From assembly GCF_007827955.1 (NCBI RefSeq), contig NZ_VITR01000004.1, forward strand, positions 62,001 through 126,000: DNA of 64,000 nucleotides. The letters are read 5' to 3'. The notes beneath the pieces are model-generated. The model ran no database searches. It was not told the DNA's origin and was given only the letters and a program-made list of their open reading frames with translations. This stretch comes from Nitrospirillum pindoramense (GTDB lineage Bacteria; Pseudomonadota; Alphaproteobacteria; Azospirillales; Azospirillaceae). This document shows positions 50,510 through 59,764 of this stretch, piece after piece. Position numbers and translations under genes: made by a program. Within the stretch, counting starts at the first letter, position 1, and the number at the start of each line of letters is the position of its first letter.

Positions 50510-50926
50510 TTACAAAGAAAAACTCTGCCCACAGCCGCAGGAGGAGCTGGCGTTGGGGTTGTTGACCTTGAAGTAGGAGCCGGCCAGTTCCTCGACGAAA
50601 TCCACCTCGGCACCGCCCAACAGGTCCAGCGAGGTGTCGTCCACCACCAGCCGGGCGCCGTCCCGCTCGAACACATGGTCGTCGTCATTGAGGGTGGCGT
50701 CGAAGCTGAAGCCGTACTGGAAGCCGGAGCAGCCGCCGCCCGACACGGTCAGGCGCATCATGACATGGGCGCCGCCCTCCATCTCCGCCAGCTTGCGCAC
50801 GCGCCGGGCGGCGCTGGCGCTCAGGGTCATGACGCGGGGCGGGGTCATGTCGGCTGGGCCGGCGGGGGCGGGGCCAGTAGGGGCCGCGCTGGCGGAAGAC
50901 GGGGCGGCGGTCGCGGTGTCGGTCAT
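50510..50926 (-). CDS. erpA: Iron-sulfur cluster insertion protein
   Basis: The 138-residue A-type carrier has the three conserved cysteines: one in SGGGCSGFQYGF and two in SSSCGCGQSF. The N-terminal ~30 residues are an Ala/Pro-rich extension (MTDTATAAPSSASAAPTG). It delivers Fe-S clusters to target proteins. ATG 50926 is chosen because GGAAAG lies upstream and the longer frame has no similarity. It is divergent from dgt. Confidence 0.95.
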   Translation of the reverse strand: MTDTATAAPSSASAAPTGPAPAGPADMTPPRVMTLSASAARRVRKLAEMEGGAHVMMRLTVSGGGCSGFQYGFSFDATLNDDDHVFERDGARLVVDDTSLDLLGGAEVDFVEELAGSYFKVNNPNASSSCGCGQSFSL

Positions 50927-51119
50927 CGACGGATCTTTCCGGCTGCGAACTCTTACAGTTGCGCTCAAGCGGCCCGCACCCCACGTACCCGTTGAAAAGG
51001 CGACTGGACAGGGGGCGCGTTCCTCTGTAACGCCCATAGTATGTAGGCGCTCCAAACGGTTCCGTCAAAGGACGGGAATCATTCGGCGCCCGCACCGGTC
51101 TGGCATGAGGTATGCGGCG

Positions 51120-52457
51120 ATGATGAACTGGAACAGCCTGCTGTCGCGCAAGCGCTTGGCCAAGAAGACGGCCGATGCGGAACTGCCGCACCGCAGCGCC
51201 TATGAGATCGACATCGACCGCATCACCTTCACCACCAGCTTCCGCCGCCTGGCGGACAAGCAGCAGGTGCACGGCATCGGCGGGTCGGATTATGTGCGCT
51301 CCCGCCTGACCCACTCCATGGAGGCGGCGCGGGTGGGCCGGTCGCTGGGCATGTGGGTGGGGCCGGCCATCCTGGGCAGCATCGCCTATCCCTTGAAGGC
51401 CACCCCGGCCGACATCGGCCATGTCGTGGCCGCCGCCTCCCTGGCCCATGACGTCGGCACGCCTTGTTTCGCCCACACGGGTGAGGATGTGATTTCCGAT
51501 TGGTTCGCCGACAGCGCCATCGGCCGCCGCATCCGCGAGGGGCTGAGCGATGTGGAGCAGGCCGAACTGTGCAAGTTCGAGGCGAACGCTCAGGGCTTCC
51601 GCGTACTGACCCGGTTGCAGGGTTGGCGCGGCGTGGGCGGGCTGCAACTGACGGCGGCGACGCTGGCGGCTGGCGCCAAGTACCCCTGGGGCGTGGAGGT
51701 TCCGGGCGGCCCGGTGCGGCGTCCGCACAAGCGCAAGTACGGCTATTTCGAAAGCGAGCAGGCGGTGTTCGCCGAGGTCGCGGCCGAGGTGGGGCTGGTG
51801 GAGACGGGGCCGGGCGCCTGGTGCCGTCACCCCCTGGCCTATCTGGTGGAGGCGGCGGACGACGCCTGCTACCACGTCGTGGACATCGAGGACGCGGCCA
51901 AGATGCGCATGCTGAGTTTCGAGCATGCCGAGGATCTGTTGCTGGCCTTCATCCGCGACGACAACACCAAGGACTGGGAAGCGGACTACAAGACGCTGGA
52001 GGATGAGGACCGGAAGCTGATCTTCCTGCGCGCCCAGGCCATCGACCGCCTGGTGCGCGACGCGGCGGAGATTTTCCTGGAGCGCCTGCCCAGCCTGATG
52101 GCGGGGGAGTTCTGCAAGCCGCTGCTGACGCTGTCGGAACGGGCCCAGGCCCTGCGCCACATCGAACAGGTCAGCCACGAGCGCATCTATCGCGGCCAGC
52201 AGCGTTGCGAGACCGACATCATCGCCGCCCGCACCATCACCACGCTGTTGGACGCCTATGGCGAGGCGCTGCTGGACCGGGAGAAGCTGGGCCCCGGCGC
52301 CAAGCTGCCCCGCCGCTGGGCCTCCCTGTTGGAGACCATGCCGGAGTCGCGGCAACTGCCGTATGCGCGGGCCGATTGGGTGCGCGGCCTGTTGGACTAC
52401 GTCGCCGGCATGACCGACCGCTTCGCCATCCGCCAGGCGCAATTGATCGCGGGATAG
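51120..52457 (+). CDS. dgt: Deoxyguanosinetriphosphate triphosphohydrolase
   Basis: The HD-domain enzyme has RSRLTHSMEAARVGRSLG and LAHDVGTPCFAHTGE with the metal-binding HD pair, then EAADDACYHVVDIEDA. It hydrolyses dNTPs to deoxynucleoside and triphosphate, and this subfamily is the shorter alphaproteobacterial dGTPase type. I use ATG 51120 (445 residues); 51105 and 51123 are also possible. It is divergent from erpA and precedes argS at a distance, with two extra genes between. Confidence 0.93.
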   Translation: MMNWNSLLSRKRLAKKTADAELPHRSAYEIDIDRITFTTSFRRLADKQQVHGIGGSDYVRSRLTHSMEAARVGRSLGMWVGPAILGSIAYPLKATPADIGHVVAAASLAHDVGTPCFAHTGEDVISDWFADSAIGRRIREGLSDVEQAELCKFEANAQGFRVLTRLQGWRGVGGLQLTAATLAAGAKYPWGVEVPGGPVRRPHKRKYGYFESEQAVFAEVAAEVGLVETGPGAWCRHPLAYLVEAADDACYHVVDIEDAAKMRMLSFEHAEDLLLAFIRDDNTKDWEADYKTLEDEDRKLIFLRAQAIDRLVRDAAEIFLERLPSLMAGEFCKPLLTLSERAQALRHIEQVSHERIYRGQQRCETDIIAARTITTLLDAYGEALLDREKLGPGAKLPRRWASLLETMPESRQLPYARADWVRGLLDYVAGMTDRFAIRQAQLIAG

Positions 52458-52521
52458 TGCCTGCGCCTCATCTATGCTACCTCGGAGGGATAGTCTCCAG
52501 TGGTTGCACGAAGGGGGTTGA

Positions 52522-53103
52522 ATGCGGGGCAGGGTACTGGGTTACGACGCCGTGACGTTCACCGGCGCCATCACCGGCCATGACGGGCTGCGGTATGATT
52601 TCACCCGGGCCGATTGGCGCGACGGGCGAGAGCCGGCGGTCGGCATGCAGGTCGATTTCGTTCAGGCGGGTGAGCGCGCGCACGACGTCTATGTTCTCGC
52701 GCAACAGCGACCGCCCTTCACCTGGGCCTGGTTCCTGCTGTCGCTGAACGGCCGCGTCTCCCGCAAGGAATTCTGGCTGAAGTACCAGTTGCCACTGACG
52801 GTTCTGTATTGCGCCGTCGGATACCTGGGGATCCTGACGGCCGATACCAACGCCGCCGTGGGGAATGGGGCCGGCTCCGGTCTCAGCCCCGTGGCCGGCG
52901 TGCTGCTGGTGCTGGTGACACTGCTGAGCCTGTGGCCCGGAATTGCCGTGCAGGTCAAGCGCTGCCATGACCGCAACCGTAGCGGATGGTTTCTCCTGAT
53001 CAGCCTGATCCCGATTGTCGGCAATTTGTGGCTGCTGGCGGAATTGGGCTTCATCAGGGGAACGTCGGGCGAGAACCGCTTTGGCGGAGACCCGCTGGCC
53101 TGA
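52522..53103 (+). CDS. DUF805 membrane protein with N-terminal cold-shock-like domain
   Basis: The 193-residue protein starts with a ~60-residue OB/cold-shock-like domain (YDAVTFTGAITGHDGLRYDF, VGMQVDFVQAG). DUF805 follows, with WFLLSLNGRVSRKEFWLKY, membrane segments around YCAVGYLGILTA and VAGVLLVLVTLLSLWPGIAV, and the motif VKRCHDRNRSGW. The fusion joins a possible nucleic-acid-binding domain to a membrane domain. The function is unknown. It lies between dgt and argS, which are usually adjacent. Confidence 0.8.
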   Translation: MRGRVLGYDAVTFTGAITGHDGLRYDFTRADWRDGREPAVGMQVDFVQAGERAHDVYVLAQQRPPFTWAWFLLSLNGRVSRKEFWLKYQLPLTVLYCAVGYLGILTADTNAAVGNGAGSGLSPVAGVLLVLVTLLSLWPGIAVQVKRCHDRNRSGWFLLISLIPIVGNLWLLAELGFIRGTSGENRFGGDPLA

Positions 53104-53158
53104 ACGGTTAACGCCAAAGGCGGGGCGCGATGGTCGCGATCTTCCCTTTTTGACTGTA

Positions 53159-53186
53159 TTGCTGCGCTGCAAAAACAATTTATAGA
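53159..53186 (+). promoter_or_regulatory. Possible promoter for the 77-residue protein
   Basis: TTGCTG (53159-53164) and TATAGA (53181-53186) are 16 bases apart, in an AT-rich patch unlike the surroundings. The inferred transcript would have a ~90-base leader before ATG 53281. Confidence 0.5.
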
Positions 53187-53280
53187 CTCATATATGGGCT
53201 CATGATAACTGAAGGTTGCAATCAACCAGGCGGTCCCCGTTGGCGGTTCGGGGGCGCCGCGATCTTCAACGGAGGCTGTC

Positions 53281-53514
53281 ATGATGAATTTCTTTGCGCC
53301 CGCTCAGGTCAAGGGCATCGACGGCGCGGTTTATAACGGTGCCGGTGCCGCTGCGGCGGTTGTGGCCAACAATGTGACTGTTTTCGCCTTGGCGCCCATG
53401 GGTGTCGAGGTGGGCAGCCACTATGAGATCACCGGCCCGGGCGGTAAGCCCGATTACAAGGTCGTCTGCGCCTTCGCCCTGCCGGCGATGGCCGTTTTCA
53501 CGCTGAAGGGCTGA
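53281..53514 (+). CDS. Small hypothetical protein
   Basis: The 77-residue protein is rich in Ala, Val and Gly (AGAAAAVVANNVTVFALAPM) and ends DYKVVCAFALPAMAVFTLKG. There is no clear signal peptide, membrane helix or known domain. GGAGG lies 6 bases before ATG 53281, one of the best binding sites in the window, and a promoter-like sequence lies upstream. A long stem (GCCGTGG with CCACGGC, near 53530-53570) follows and may terminate. Its role is unknown. Confidence 0.65.
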   Translation: MMNFFAPAQVKGIDGAVYNGAGAAAAVVANNVTVFALAPMGVEVGSHYEITGPGGKPDYKVVCAFALPAMAVFTLKG

Positions 53515-53747
53515 GGCACGCCGTAGAGGCCGCCGTGGACGGACGGTTCAATACCTGCCGCCCACGGCGCTTTGGACCGACCGCGAACCTCTTTGGGCGA
53601 GGATAGCCCCGCCTTCGCGCGTTCATGAAACTTCACGGATGAAAACTCCACGGATGACCTGGGCGACTGGAACCTTGTAAGGTGCGCCGCCGCCGGTCAC
53701 CATGGCCGGCGAACGTGTCCCTATTTGGATTTGCCGGTTCTAACGCC

Positions 53748-55502
53748 ATGAACGTCTACAAGGAATTCGAAGCCCTGGTCCGCCGCGCGCTGGAGGCCCT
53801 GGCGGCCGAAGGCGGCATTCCCGCCGGGCTGGACCTCTCCCGCGTGACGGTGGAGCCGCCGCGCGAGGCGGCGCATGGCGACATCTCCACCAACGCCGCC
53901 ATGGTGCTGGCCAAGCCGGCGGGCAAGCCGCCCCGCGCCATCGCGGAGGCGCTGGCCCCCCACCTGCGCGCCCTGCCGGACGTGACCGAGGTCACCATCG
54001 CCGGCCCCGGCTTCGTCAACCTGCGCGTGGCGGCCAGCTACTGGCGCGCCCGCATGGCCGATATCCTGGCCGCCGGCGTGGGCTTCGGCGCCAGCACCGT
54101 CGGCAACGGCACCCGCGTGAACGTGGAGTACGTCTCCGCCAACCCCACCGGCCCGCTGCACGCGGCGCACGCCCGCGGCGCGGTGGTGGGTGACGCTCTG
54201 GCCGCCCTGCTGGAAAAGGCCGGCTATGACGTCACGCGTGAGTATTACATCAACGACGCCGGCGCCCAGGTGGATGTCCTGGCCCGCTCCACCCACCTGC
54301 GCTACCGCGAGGCGCTGGGCGAGACGGGCATCGAGATCCCGGCCGGCATGTATCCGGGCGAATACCTGAAGGATGTGGGCCAGGCCCTGGCCCAGCGGGA
54401 CGGCGCCAAGTGGCGCGACCTGCCGGAGGAGGAGTGGCTGGCCCCGGTGCGTGCCTTCGCCATCGACCAGATGATGGCCGGCATCAAGGAGGATTTGGCC
54501 TCCCTCAACATCCACCATGATTTGTTCAGCAGCGAGCGCGCGCTGGTGGACAGCGGTGCCGTGGACCAGGCGTTCAAGGCGCTGGAGGATGCCGGCCTGA
54601 TCTATGTCGGCGTGCTGGAGCCGCCCAAGGGCAAGAAGCCCGATGACTGGGAGCCGCGGCCCCAGACCCTGTTCAAGGCCACGCAGTTCGGTGACGACGT
54701 CGACCGCCCGCTGAAGAAGTCCGACGGGTCGTGGACCTATTTCGCCAACGACATCGCCTATCACTACGACAAGTACCGGCGCGGCTGCCCCGTCCTGATC
54801 GACGTGTGGGGGGCCGACCACGGTGGCTATGTGAAGCGCATGGCGGCAGCCACCAAGGCCATCTCCGACGGCAAGGCCGCGCTGGACGTGAAGCTGTGCC
54901 AGCTGGTGCACCTGCTGCAGAATGGCGAGCCGGTGAAGATGTCCAAGCGGGCCGGCACCTTCGTCACCCTGCGCGACGTCATGGACGCCGTGGGCCGCGA
55001 CGTGGTGCGCTTCATCATGCTGACCCGCCGCAACGACCAGACGCTGGAGTTCGACTACGCCAAGGTGACGGAGCAGTCCAAGGACAACCCCGTCTTCTAT
55101 GTGCAGTACGCCCACGCCCGCTGCTGCTCCGTCCTGCGCCAGGCTGCCAGCCTGCATCCCGACTGGGACCTGTCGGCCGGCGCCCTGGCCGGCGTGTCCT
55201 TCGACGGCCTGGCCTCCACGGCGGAGGTCGACCTCATCCGCCTGATGCTGAACTGGCCGCGTACGGTGGAGTCGGCGGCGGAGGCGCATGAGCCGCACCG
55301 CGTCGCCTACTACCTGCAGGACCTGGCCGCCGCCTTCCATGGCTTCTGGAACCAGGGCAAGGACGACGCCACCCTGCGCTTCATCATCGAGGGCGACGAC
55401 GCCCTGACCCGCGCCCGTCTGGCCCTGGTGACGGCGGTGTCCCTGGTCATCGCGTCCGGCCTCGCCATCATGGGCGTGGTGCCGGCCGAGGAGTTGCGCT
55501 GA
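53748..55502 (+). CDS. argS: Arginyl-tRNA synthetase
   Basis: The 584-residue class I synthetase has the N-terminal ArgRS tRNA-binding domain, [20 protein letters not shown] (HIGH-type motif read here as HAAH), the KMSKRAGTF motif, and the C-terminal anticodon-binding DALR domain ([37 protein letters not shown]). It charges tRNA-Arg. ATG 53748 matches the family start; the frame from 53682 has no similarity. It begins the argS-SPOR-nagZ-S2P-scpA-scpB row. Confidence 0.97.
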   Translation: MNVYKEFEALVRRALEALAAEGGIPAGLDLSRVTVEPPREAAHGDISTNAAMVLAKPAGKPPRAIAEALAPHLRALPDVTEVTIAGPGFVNLRVAASYWRARMADILAAGVGFGASTVGNGTRVNVEYVSANPTGPLHAAHARGAVVGDALAALLEKAGYDVTREYYINDAGAQVDVLARSTHLRYREALGETGIEIPAGMYPGEYLKDVGQALAQRDGAKWRDLPEEEWLAPVRAFAIDQMMAGIKEDLASLNIHHDLFSSERALVDSGAVDQAFKALEDAGLIYVGVLEPPKGKKPDDWEPRPQTLFKATQFGDDVDRPLKKSDGSWTYFANDIAYHYDKYRRGCPVLIDVWGADHGGYVKRMAAATKAISDGKAALDVKLCQLVHLLQNGEPVKMSKRAGTFVTLRDVMDAVGRDVVRFIMLTRRNDQTLEFDYAKVTEQSKDNPVFYVQYAHARCCSVLRQAASLHPDWDLSAGALAGVSFDGLASTAEVDLIRLMLNWPRTVESAAEAHEPHRVAYYLQDLAAAFHGFWNQGKDDATLRFIIEGDDALTRARLALVTAVSLVIASGLAIMGVVPAEELR

Positions 55503-55506
55503 TCCC

Positions 55507-56490
55507 ATGAGCGACATGCACGACCGTCACGGCGACCCCGACTACGACTACGATCCCGGCTATGACTGGCAGGGGCGGCGCCAGCCGCCCCCCCGGCGGC
55601 GCGGGTTTCTCAGCCTGGCCGTCGTCCTGGCGGCCGTCGGCAGCTTCGGCGGGCTGATCTACTTCGTCTACACCCAGGGCCAGCGGGCGGGGACGGAGGC
55701 GGTCGCCCCCATCATCCACGCCGATCCCGGGCCGACGAAGGTGAAGCCGGAGACGCCGGGCGGGATGGACGTGCCCAACCAGGACCGCCTGATCTACGAC
55801 CGTCTCCGCGCCGACAAGACCGACCCGGGTGTGGAGCGCCTGTTGCCCCCGCCGGAAGCGCCCATGGAACGGCCGACGGCACCGCCGCCCAGCCAGCCGG
55901 CGCCGCAGCAGGCCGCCGCCGCGCCCGCCCAGACGCCGGCCCCGGCGGTGACGCCGCCGCCGGCCACGGCATCGGTGCCGCCCACCGTGCTGCCCCCGAC
56001 GGCCGCAGGCACCAGGCCGGCGGCGCCGCAGCAGACCGCCCAGGCACCGGCCACCACGCCGCCTGCCGTTACGCCCGCTGCCAACGCGCCTACCCCCCTG
56101 GTGCCGCAGCCCCAGCCGGCCCCCCAGCAGCCGGCCCCCCAGCAGCCGACGCCCAAGCCCGTGGTCGCGGCCCCGCCGGCCCCGGCGCCCAAGCCGGTGG
56201 AAAAGCCCGTCGCCCCGCCGGTGCCGGCCCCGGCCGCTTCAGGCGGCGGAACGATCAAGCTGCAATTCGCTTCCATCCCCTCCGAACCGCAGGCGGAGGC
56301 GGAGATGCAGCGCATCCAGCGCAAGCACGCCGCCGTGCTGGGCGGCCTCAGCCTGCGCTTGGTCAAGGCCGACCTGGGCGCCAAGGGCATCTACTACCGG
56401 GTTCAGTCGGGGCCCGTGGACGAGGCCCAGGCCAAGCGCATCTGCGAGGCGGTCAAGGCGGCCAAGGACGGCTGCATCCCCGTTCATTAA
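55507..56490 (+). CDS. SPOR-domain membrane protein
   Basis: The 327-residue protein has a cytoplasmic tail, a membrane segment (FLSLAVVLAAVGSFGGLIYF), a ~160-residue Pro/Ala-rich periplasmic linker and a C-terminal SPOR domain (residues ~250-327, IKLQFASIPSEPQAEAEM to YYRVQSGPV). SPOR domains bind denuded peptidoglycan at division sites. It starts 4 bases after argS and precedes nagZ, as in many alphaproteobacteria. Confidence 0.92.
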   Translation: MSDMHDRHGDPDYDYDPGYDWQGRRQPPPRRRGFLSLAVVLAAVGSFGGLIYFVYTQGQRAGTEAVAPIIHADPGPTKVKPETPGGMDVPNQDRLIYDRLRADKTDPGVERLLPPPEAPMERPTAPPPSQPAPQQAAAAPAQTPAPAVTPPPATASVPPTVLPPTAAGTRPAAPQQTAQAPATTPPAVTPAANAPTPLVPQPQPAPQQPAPQQPTPKPVVAAPPAPAPKPVEKPVAPPVPAPAASGGGTIKLQFASIPSEPQAEAEMQRIQRKHAAVLGGLSLRLVKADLGAKGIYYRVQSGPVDEAQAKRICEAVKAAKDGCIPVH

Positions 56491-56503
56491 GGCGGTGCCT
56501 GCA

Positions 56504-57541
56504 ATGACCAACTCCCCTGTCCCGGCGGCCGTCATCTTCGGCTGCGCCGGTCCCGTCCTGACCGAGGCGGAGCGCGCGCTGTTCGCGGCGGCCAATCCCC
56601 TGGGCTTCATCCTGTTCCGGCGCAACTGCGAGACGCCGGAGCAGGTGGCCGCCCTGACCGCCGCGCTGCGCGACAGCGTCGGCCGGCCGGACGCGCCCAT
56701 CATGATCGACCAGGAAGGCGGGAGGGTGGCCCGCCTGCGCCCGCCGCACTGGCCGTCCCTGCCGCCGGCGGGGCGGATCGGCGCCATCGCCGATGACGGG
56801 CTGGCCAAGGAGGCGGCTTGGCTGCACGGCCGGCTTCTGGCCGCCATGCTGGCGCCGCTGGGCATCGACATGGATTGCGCCCCCGTGGCCGACGTGCCCC
56901 AGGCGGGCGCGCATGACGTCATTGGGGACCGCGCCTTTGGGCACGACCCGGCGCGCGTCGCCCTGCTGGCCGGGGCGCAGGCGGAGGGATTGCTGGCGGG
57001 CGGTGTCCTGCCCATCGTGAAGCATTTGCCCGGCCACGGCCGGGCGCTGGCCGACAGCCATAAGGAGCTGCCGACGGTGACGGCGGATCTGGCGACGCTG
57101 GACGCGGTCGACTTCGCGCCCTTCAAGGCCTTGGCCCATCTGCCGGCGGGCATGGTGGCCCACATCCTGTTCACCGCCGTGGACGCCCGGCATCCCTCCA
57201 GCACCTCGGCCCTGGTCATCACCAAGATCGTGCGGGAGAGGATCGGCTTCGACGGCCTGCTGTTCAGCGATGACCTGGACATGCAGGCGCTGTCCGGCAC
57301 CCGCCCGGAACGCGCTGCCGCCGTGGTGGCCGACGGCTGCTGCGACGTGGCCCTGCACTGCAACGGCACGGTGGAGGACATGGCCGCCGTCGCCGCCGTT
57401 GTGCCCCCCCTGACGGCCCAGGCGCAGGAACGCTGGGCCCGGGCGCAGGCCCTGCGGCCCCACCAGGACACCGACGCCGACGCGGCCACCATCGCCGCCT
57501 GGCGCGCCCGCCTTATCGACCTTGCCGGCAATTGGGACTGA
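56504..57541 (+). CDS. nagZ: Beta-N-acetylhexosaminidase
   Basis: The 345-residue GH3 enzyme has IMIDQEGGRVARLRPP, the catalytic loop KHLPGHGRALADSHKELP (His acid/base) and the nucleophile Asp in LLFSDDLDMQAL. It removes GlcNAc from muropeptides during cell-wall recycling in the cytoplasm. ATG 56504 is preferred over GTG 56495. The gene sits between the SPOR protein and the S2P gene. Confidence 0.96.
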   Translation: MTNSPVPAAVIFGCAGPVLTEAERALFAAANPLGFILFRRNCETPEQVAALTAALRDSVGRPDAPIMIDQEGGRVARLRPPHWPSLPPAGRIGAIADDGLAKEAAWLHGRLLAAMLAPLGIDMDCAPVADVPQAGAHDVIGDRAFGHDPARVALLAGAQAEGLLAGGVLPIVKHLPGHGRALADSHKELPTVTADLATLDAVDFAPFKALAHLPAGMVAHILFTAVDARHPSSTSALVITKIVRERIGFDGLLFSDDLDMQALSGTRPERAAAVVADGCCDVALHCNGTVEDMAAVAAVVPPLTAQAQERWARAQALRPHQDTDADAATIAAWRARLIDLAGNWD

Positions 57542-57545
57542 CCCC

Positions 57546-58238
57546 TTGGACACCTCCATTCAGGAACTGATCGTTCGCCTTTCCGTGATGGCCATCCCCA
57601 TGGTCCTGGCCATCACCCTGCACGAGGCTGCCCACGCCTGGGTGGCCTGGAAGCTGGGCGACGACACCGCCTATTCCCAGGGCCGGGTCAGCTTCAACCC
57701 CAGCAAGCATATCGACCCGTTCGGGACCATCCTGATCCCGGCCACGCTGTTCCTGTTCACCGGCTTCGTCTTCGGCTGGGCCAAGCCCGTGCCGGTGGTG
57801 CAAAGCCGGCTGCGCCGTCCCCGCCGGGATATGGCCCTGGTGTCCCTGTCGGGGCCGGGCATGAACTTCCTGCTGGCCATCCTGTTCGCCCTGCTGCTGC
57901 ACACCGTGTTCCTGCTGCCCGCCTCCGTCGCCGATTGGGTGGGGCAGAACTTCGTGGCCGGCATCCAGATCAACCTGATGCTGGGCGTATTGAACATGCT
58001 GCCCTTCCCGTCGCTGGACGGCGGCAAGGTGCTGGAACAGATGCTGCCCTACCGCCAGGCGCAATGGTTCGCGGCGCAGGAGGTGCGGGGCAACATGATC
58101 CTGCTGACGATGTTCTTCCTGCTGCCCTACCTTCTGAATAAGATGGGGCTGTCGGCGTACGACCCCTACATGTGGCTGGTGCGGTGGCCGACCACGGCCC
58201 TGTGGAACGTGATCGCCACGGTGACGGGACTGAATTGA
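57546..58238 (+). CDS. Site-2 protease family (M50) membrane protein
   Basis: The 230-residue protein has the zinc-binding HEAAH motif within AITLHEAAHAWVAW and the second metal motif NMLPFPSLDGGKVLE. About five membrane segments are seen. It is the short S2P subgroup without a PDZ domain. TTG 57546 (4 bases after nagZ) is the most likely start. It overlaps scpA by one base. The substrate is unknown. Confidence 0.88.
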   Translation: MDTSIQELIVRLSVMAIPMVLAITLHEAAHAWVAWKLGDDTAYSQGRVSFNPSKHIDPFGTILIPATLFLFTGFVFGWAKPVPVVQSRLRRPRRDMALVSLSGPGMNFLLAILFALLLHTVFLLPASVADWVGQNFVAGIQINLMLGVLNMLPFPSLDGGKVLEQMLPYRQAQWFAAQEVRGNMILLTMFFLLPYLLNKMGLSAYDPYMWLVRWPTTALWNVIATVTGLN

Positions 58239-59104
58239 TGGCTGAGCCCCAGGGCCCCGATCCGGATTGGCCCGATCAGGACCAGAAGGAGGCTCCCGCC
58301 CTTGACTTGGCGGGGGAGGGGGAGCCGGCGCTGCTGGTCGACCTGGGGGAGTTCGAAGGCCCCATCGATCTGCTGCTGACCCTGGCGCGCGACCAGAAGG
58401 TCGACCTCACCCGCATTTCCATCCTGGCCCTGGCCGAGCAATACCTGGCCTTCGTGGAGGAGGCGCATCGCCTGCGGCTGGAGGTGGCGGCCGACTACCT
58501 GGTGACCGCCGCCTGGCTGGCCTATCTCAAGTCCCGCCTGCTGCTGCCCACGCCGGAAACGGAAGAGCCGACGGGCGAGGAACTGGCCCAGGCCCTGGCC
58601 TTCCAGCTCCAGCGGCTGGAGGCCATGCAGACCGCCGCCGCCCGCCTGATGGCCCGGCCGCGCCTGGGCCGCGACGTCTTCCCCCGAGGGGCGCCGGAGG
58701 ACCTGCCGGTGTTCGAGCGGCGGGTGACCGAGGTGACGCTGTACGATCTGCTGCGCGCCTATGGCGACATCAAGCGCCGCCAGCAGAAGACCGGGCCCCT
58801 GCATCTGCCGCCGGTGGACCTGTTCACCATCGAGGACGCCATCCGCCGGGTGGAGGCCATGTTGGGCCGGCTGCCGGACTGGACGCGCCTGGACCGCTTC
58901 CTGCCGCCCGACTGGCGCGGCGGCACCAGCCGGGAGGACAAGCTGAAGGCCCGGTCCGCCTTGGCCGCGACCTTCGTCGCCACGCTGGAACTGGCCAAGG
59001 CCGGCCAGTTGGAGGTGCGGCAGGACGGCACCTTCGGTCCCCTGTACGTCCGGCGGACTGATCCGCCACCCCAGCCGGCCCAGAGCACGGATAAAGAGCC
59101 ATGA
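58238..59104 (+). CDS. scpA: Segregation and condensation protein A
   Basis: The 288-residue kleisin has LVDLGEFEGPIDLLLTLARD at its N terminus, AADYLVTAAWLAYLKSRLLL, and a winged-helix C-terminal region (ARSALAATFVATLELAKAGQ). It links SMC heads with ScpB in the condensin complex. ATG 58238 overlaps the S2P stop. Its own stop overlaps scpB by 4 bases. Confidence 0.95.
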   Translation: MAEPQGPDPDWPDQDQKEAPALDLAGEGEPALLVDLGEFEGPIDLLLTLARDQKVDLTRISILALAEQYLAFVEEAHRLRLEVAADYLVTAAWLAYLKSRLLLPTPETEEPTGEELAQALAFQLQRLEAMQTAAARLMARPRLGRDVFPRGAPEDLPVFERRVTEVTLYDLLRAYGDIKRRQQKTGPLHLPPVDLFTIEDAIRRVEAMLGRLPDWTRLDRFLPPDWRGGTSREDKLKARSALAATFVATLELAKAGQLEVRQDGTFGPLYVRRTDPPPQPAQSTDKEP

Positions 59105-59754
59105 CCGTCGACACCGTTACCGAGGCGCCTGCGGACCAGGAGGAGGGCTTCGACCGCCGGGCCGAGCAGATGCGCCTGGTCGAAGCGGTGCTGTTCGCCT
59201 CCGCCGAGCCGGTGGAGGAGGCCGCCCTGGCCGCCCGGCTGGGGCCGGAGGCTGACCTGCGCGGCATCCTGGATGAGCTGCAGGCCCACTACAGCCATCG
59301 TGGCGTGCACCTGATGGCGGCGGCCGGCCGCTGGGCGTTCCGCACCGCGCCGGATCTGGCCCCCCTGCTGCAGCGGGAAACCGAGGTGACCTCGCGCCTG
59401 TCGCGCGCCGCCGTGGAGACGCTGTCCATCATCGCCTATCACCAGCCGGTGACGCGGGCGGAGATCGAGAGCATCCGCGGTGTCGCCACCAGCAAGGGCA
59501 CCCTGGACATCCTGATGGAAGCGGGCTGGATCAAGCCGGGCCGCCGGCGCGAGACGCCGGGCCGGCCGCTGACTTGGCTGACCACGCCAGCCTTCCTGGA
59601 TCATTTCGGTTTGGAATCGTTGCGCGACCTGCCAGGCGTGGACGATCTGCGCGCCGCCGGCTTGCTGGATGCCCGCCCGGCCATCACCACCCTGTTCTCG
59701 CGCGGCGACGACGCGGCGCTGCCCCGGGCGGTGGAAGACAGCGCGGAGGATTAG
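59101..59754 (+). CDS. scpB: Segregation and condensation protein B
   Basis: The 217-residue protein has two winged-helix domains: RLVEAVLFASAEPVEEAALA at the N terminus and LSIIAYHQPVTRAEIESIRG in the second. It forms the SMC-ScpA-ScpB complex for chromosome compaction. It overlaps scpA by ATGA. The tatA gene often found next is absent; a convergent MarR gene follows. Confidence 0.95.
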   Translation: MTVDTVTEAPADQEEGFDRRAEQMRLVEAVLFASAEPVEEAALAARLGPEADLRGILDELQAHYSHRGVHLMAAAGRWAFRTAPDLAPLLQRETEVTSRLSRAAVETLSIIAYHQPVTRAEIESIRGVATSKGTLDILMEAGWIKPGRRRETPGRPLTWLTTPAFLDHFGLESLRDLPGVDDLRAAGLLDARPAITTLFSRGDDAALPRAVEDSAED

Positions 59755-59764
59755 GACAGGGGGG

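Noticed and set aside
52522-53514. Toxin-antitoxin module between dgt and argS
   Set aside because: The DUF805 fusion and the 77-residue protein do not overlap, have no toxin or antitoxin motif, and the second has its own promoter-like sequence.
55860-56240. Pro/Ala repeats in the SPOR-protein gene as a mobile or regulatory repeat
   Set aside because: They encode the ordinary flexible linker of SPOR proteins.
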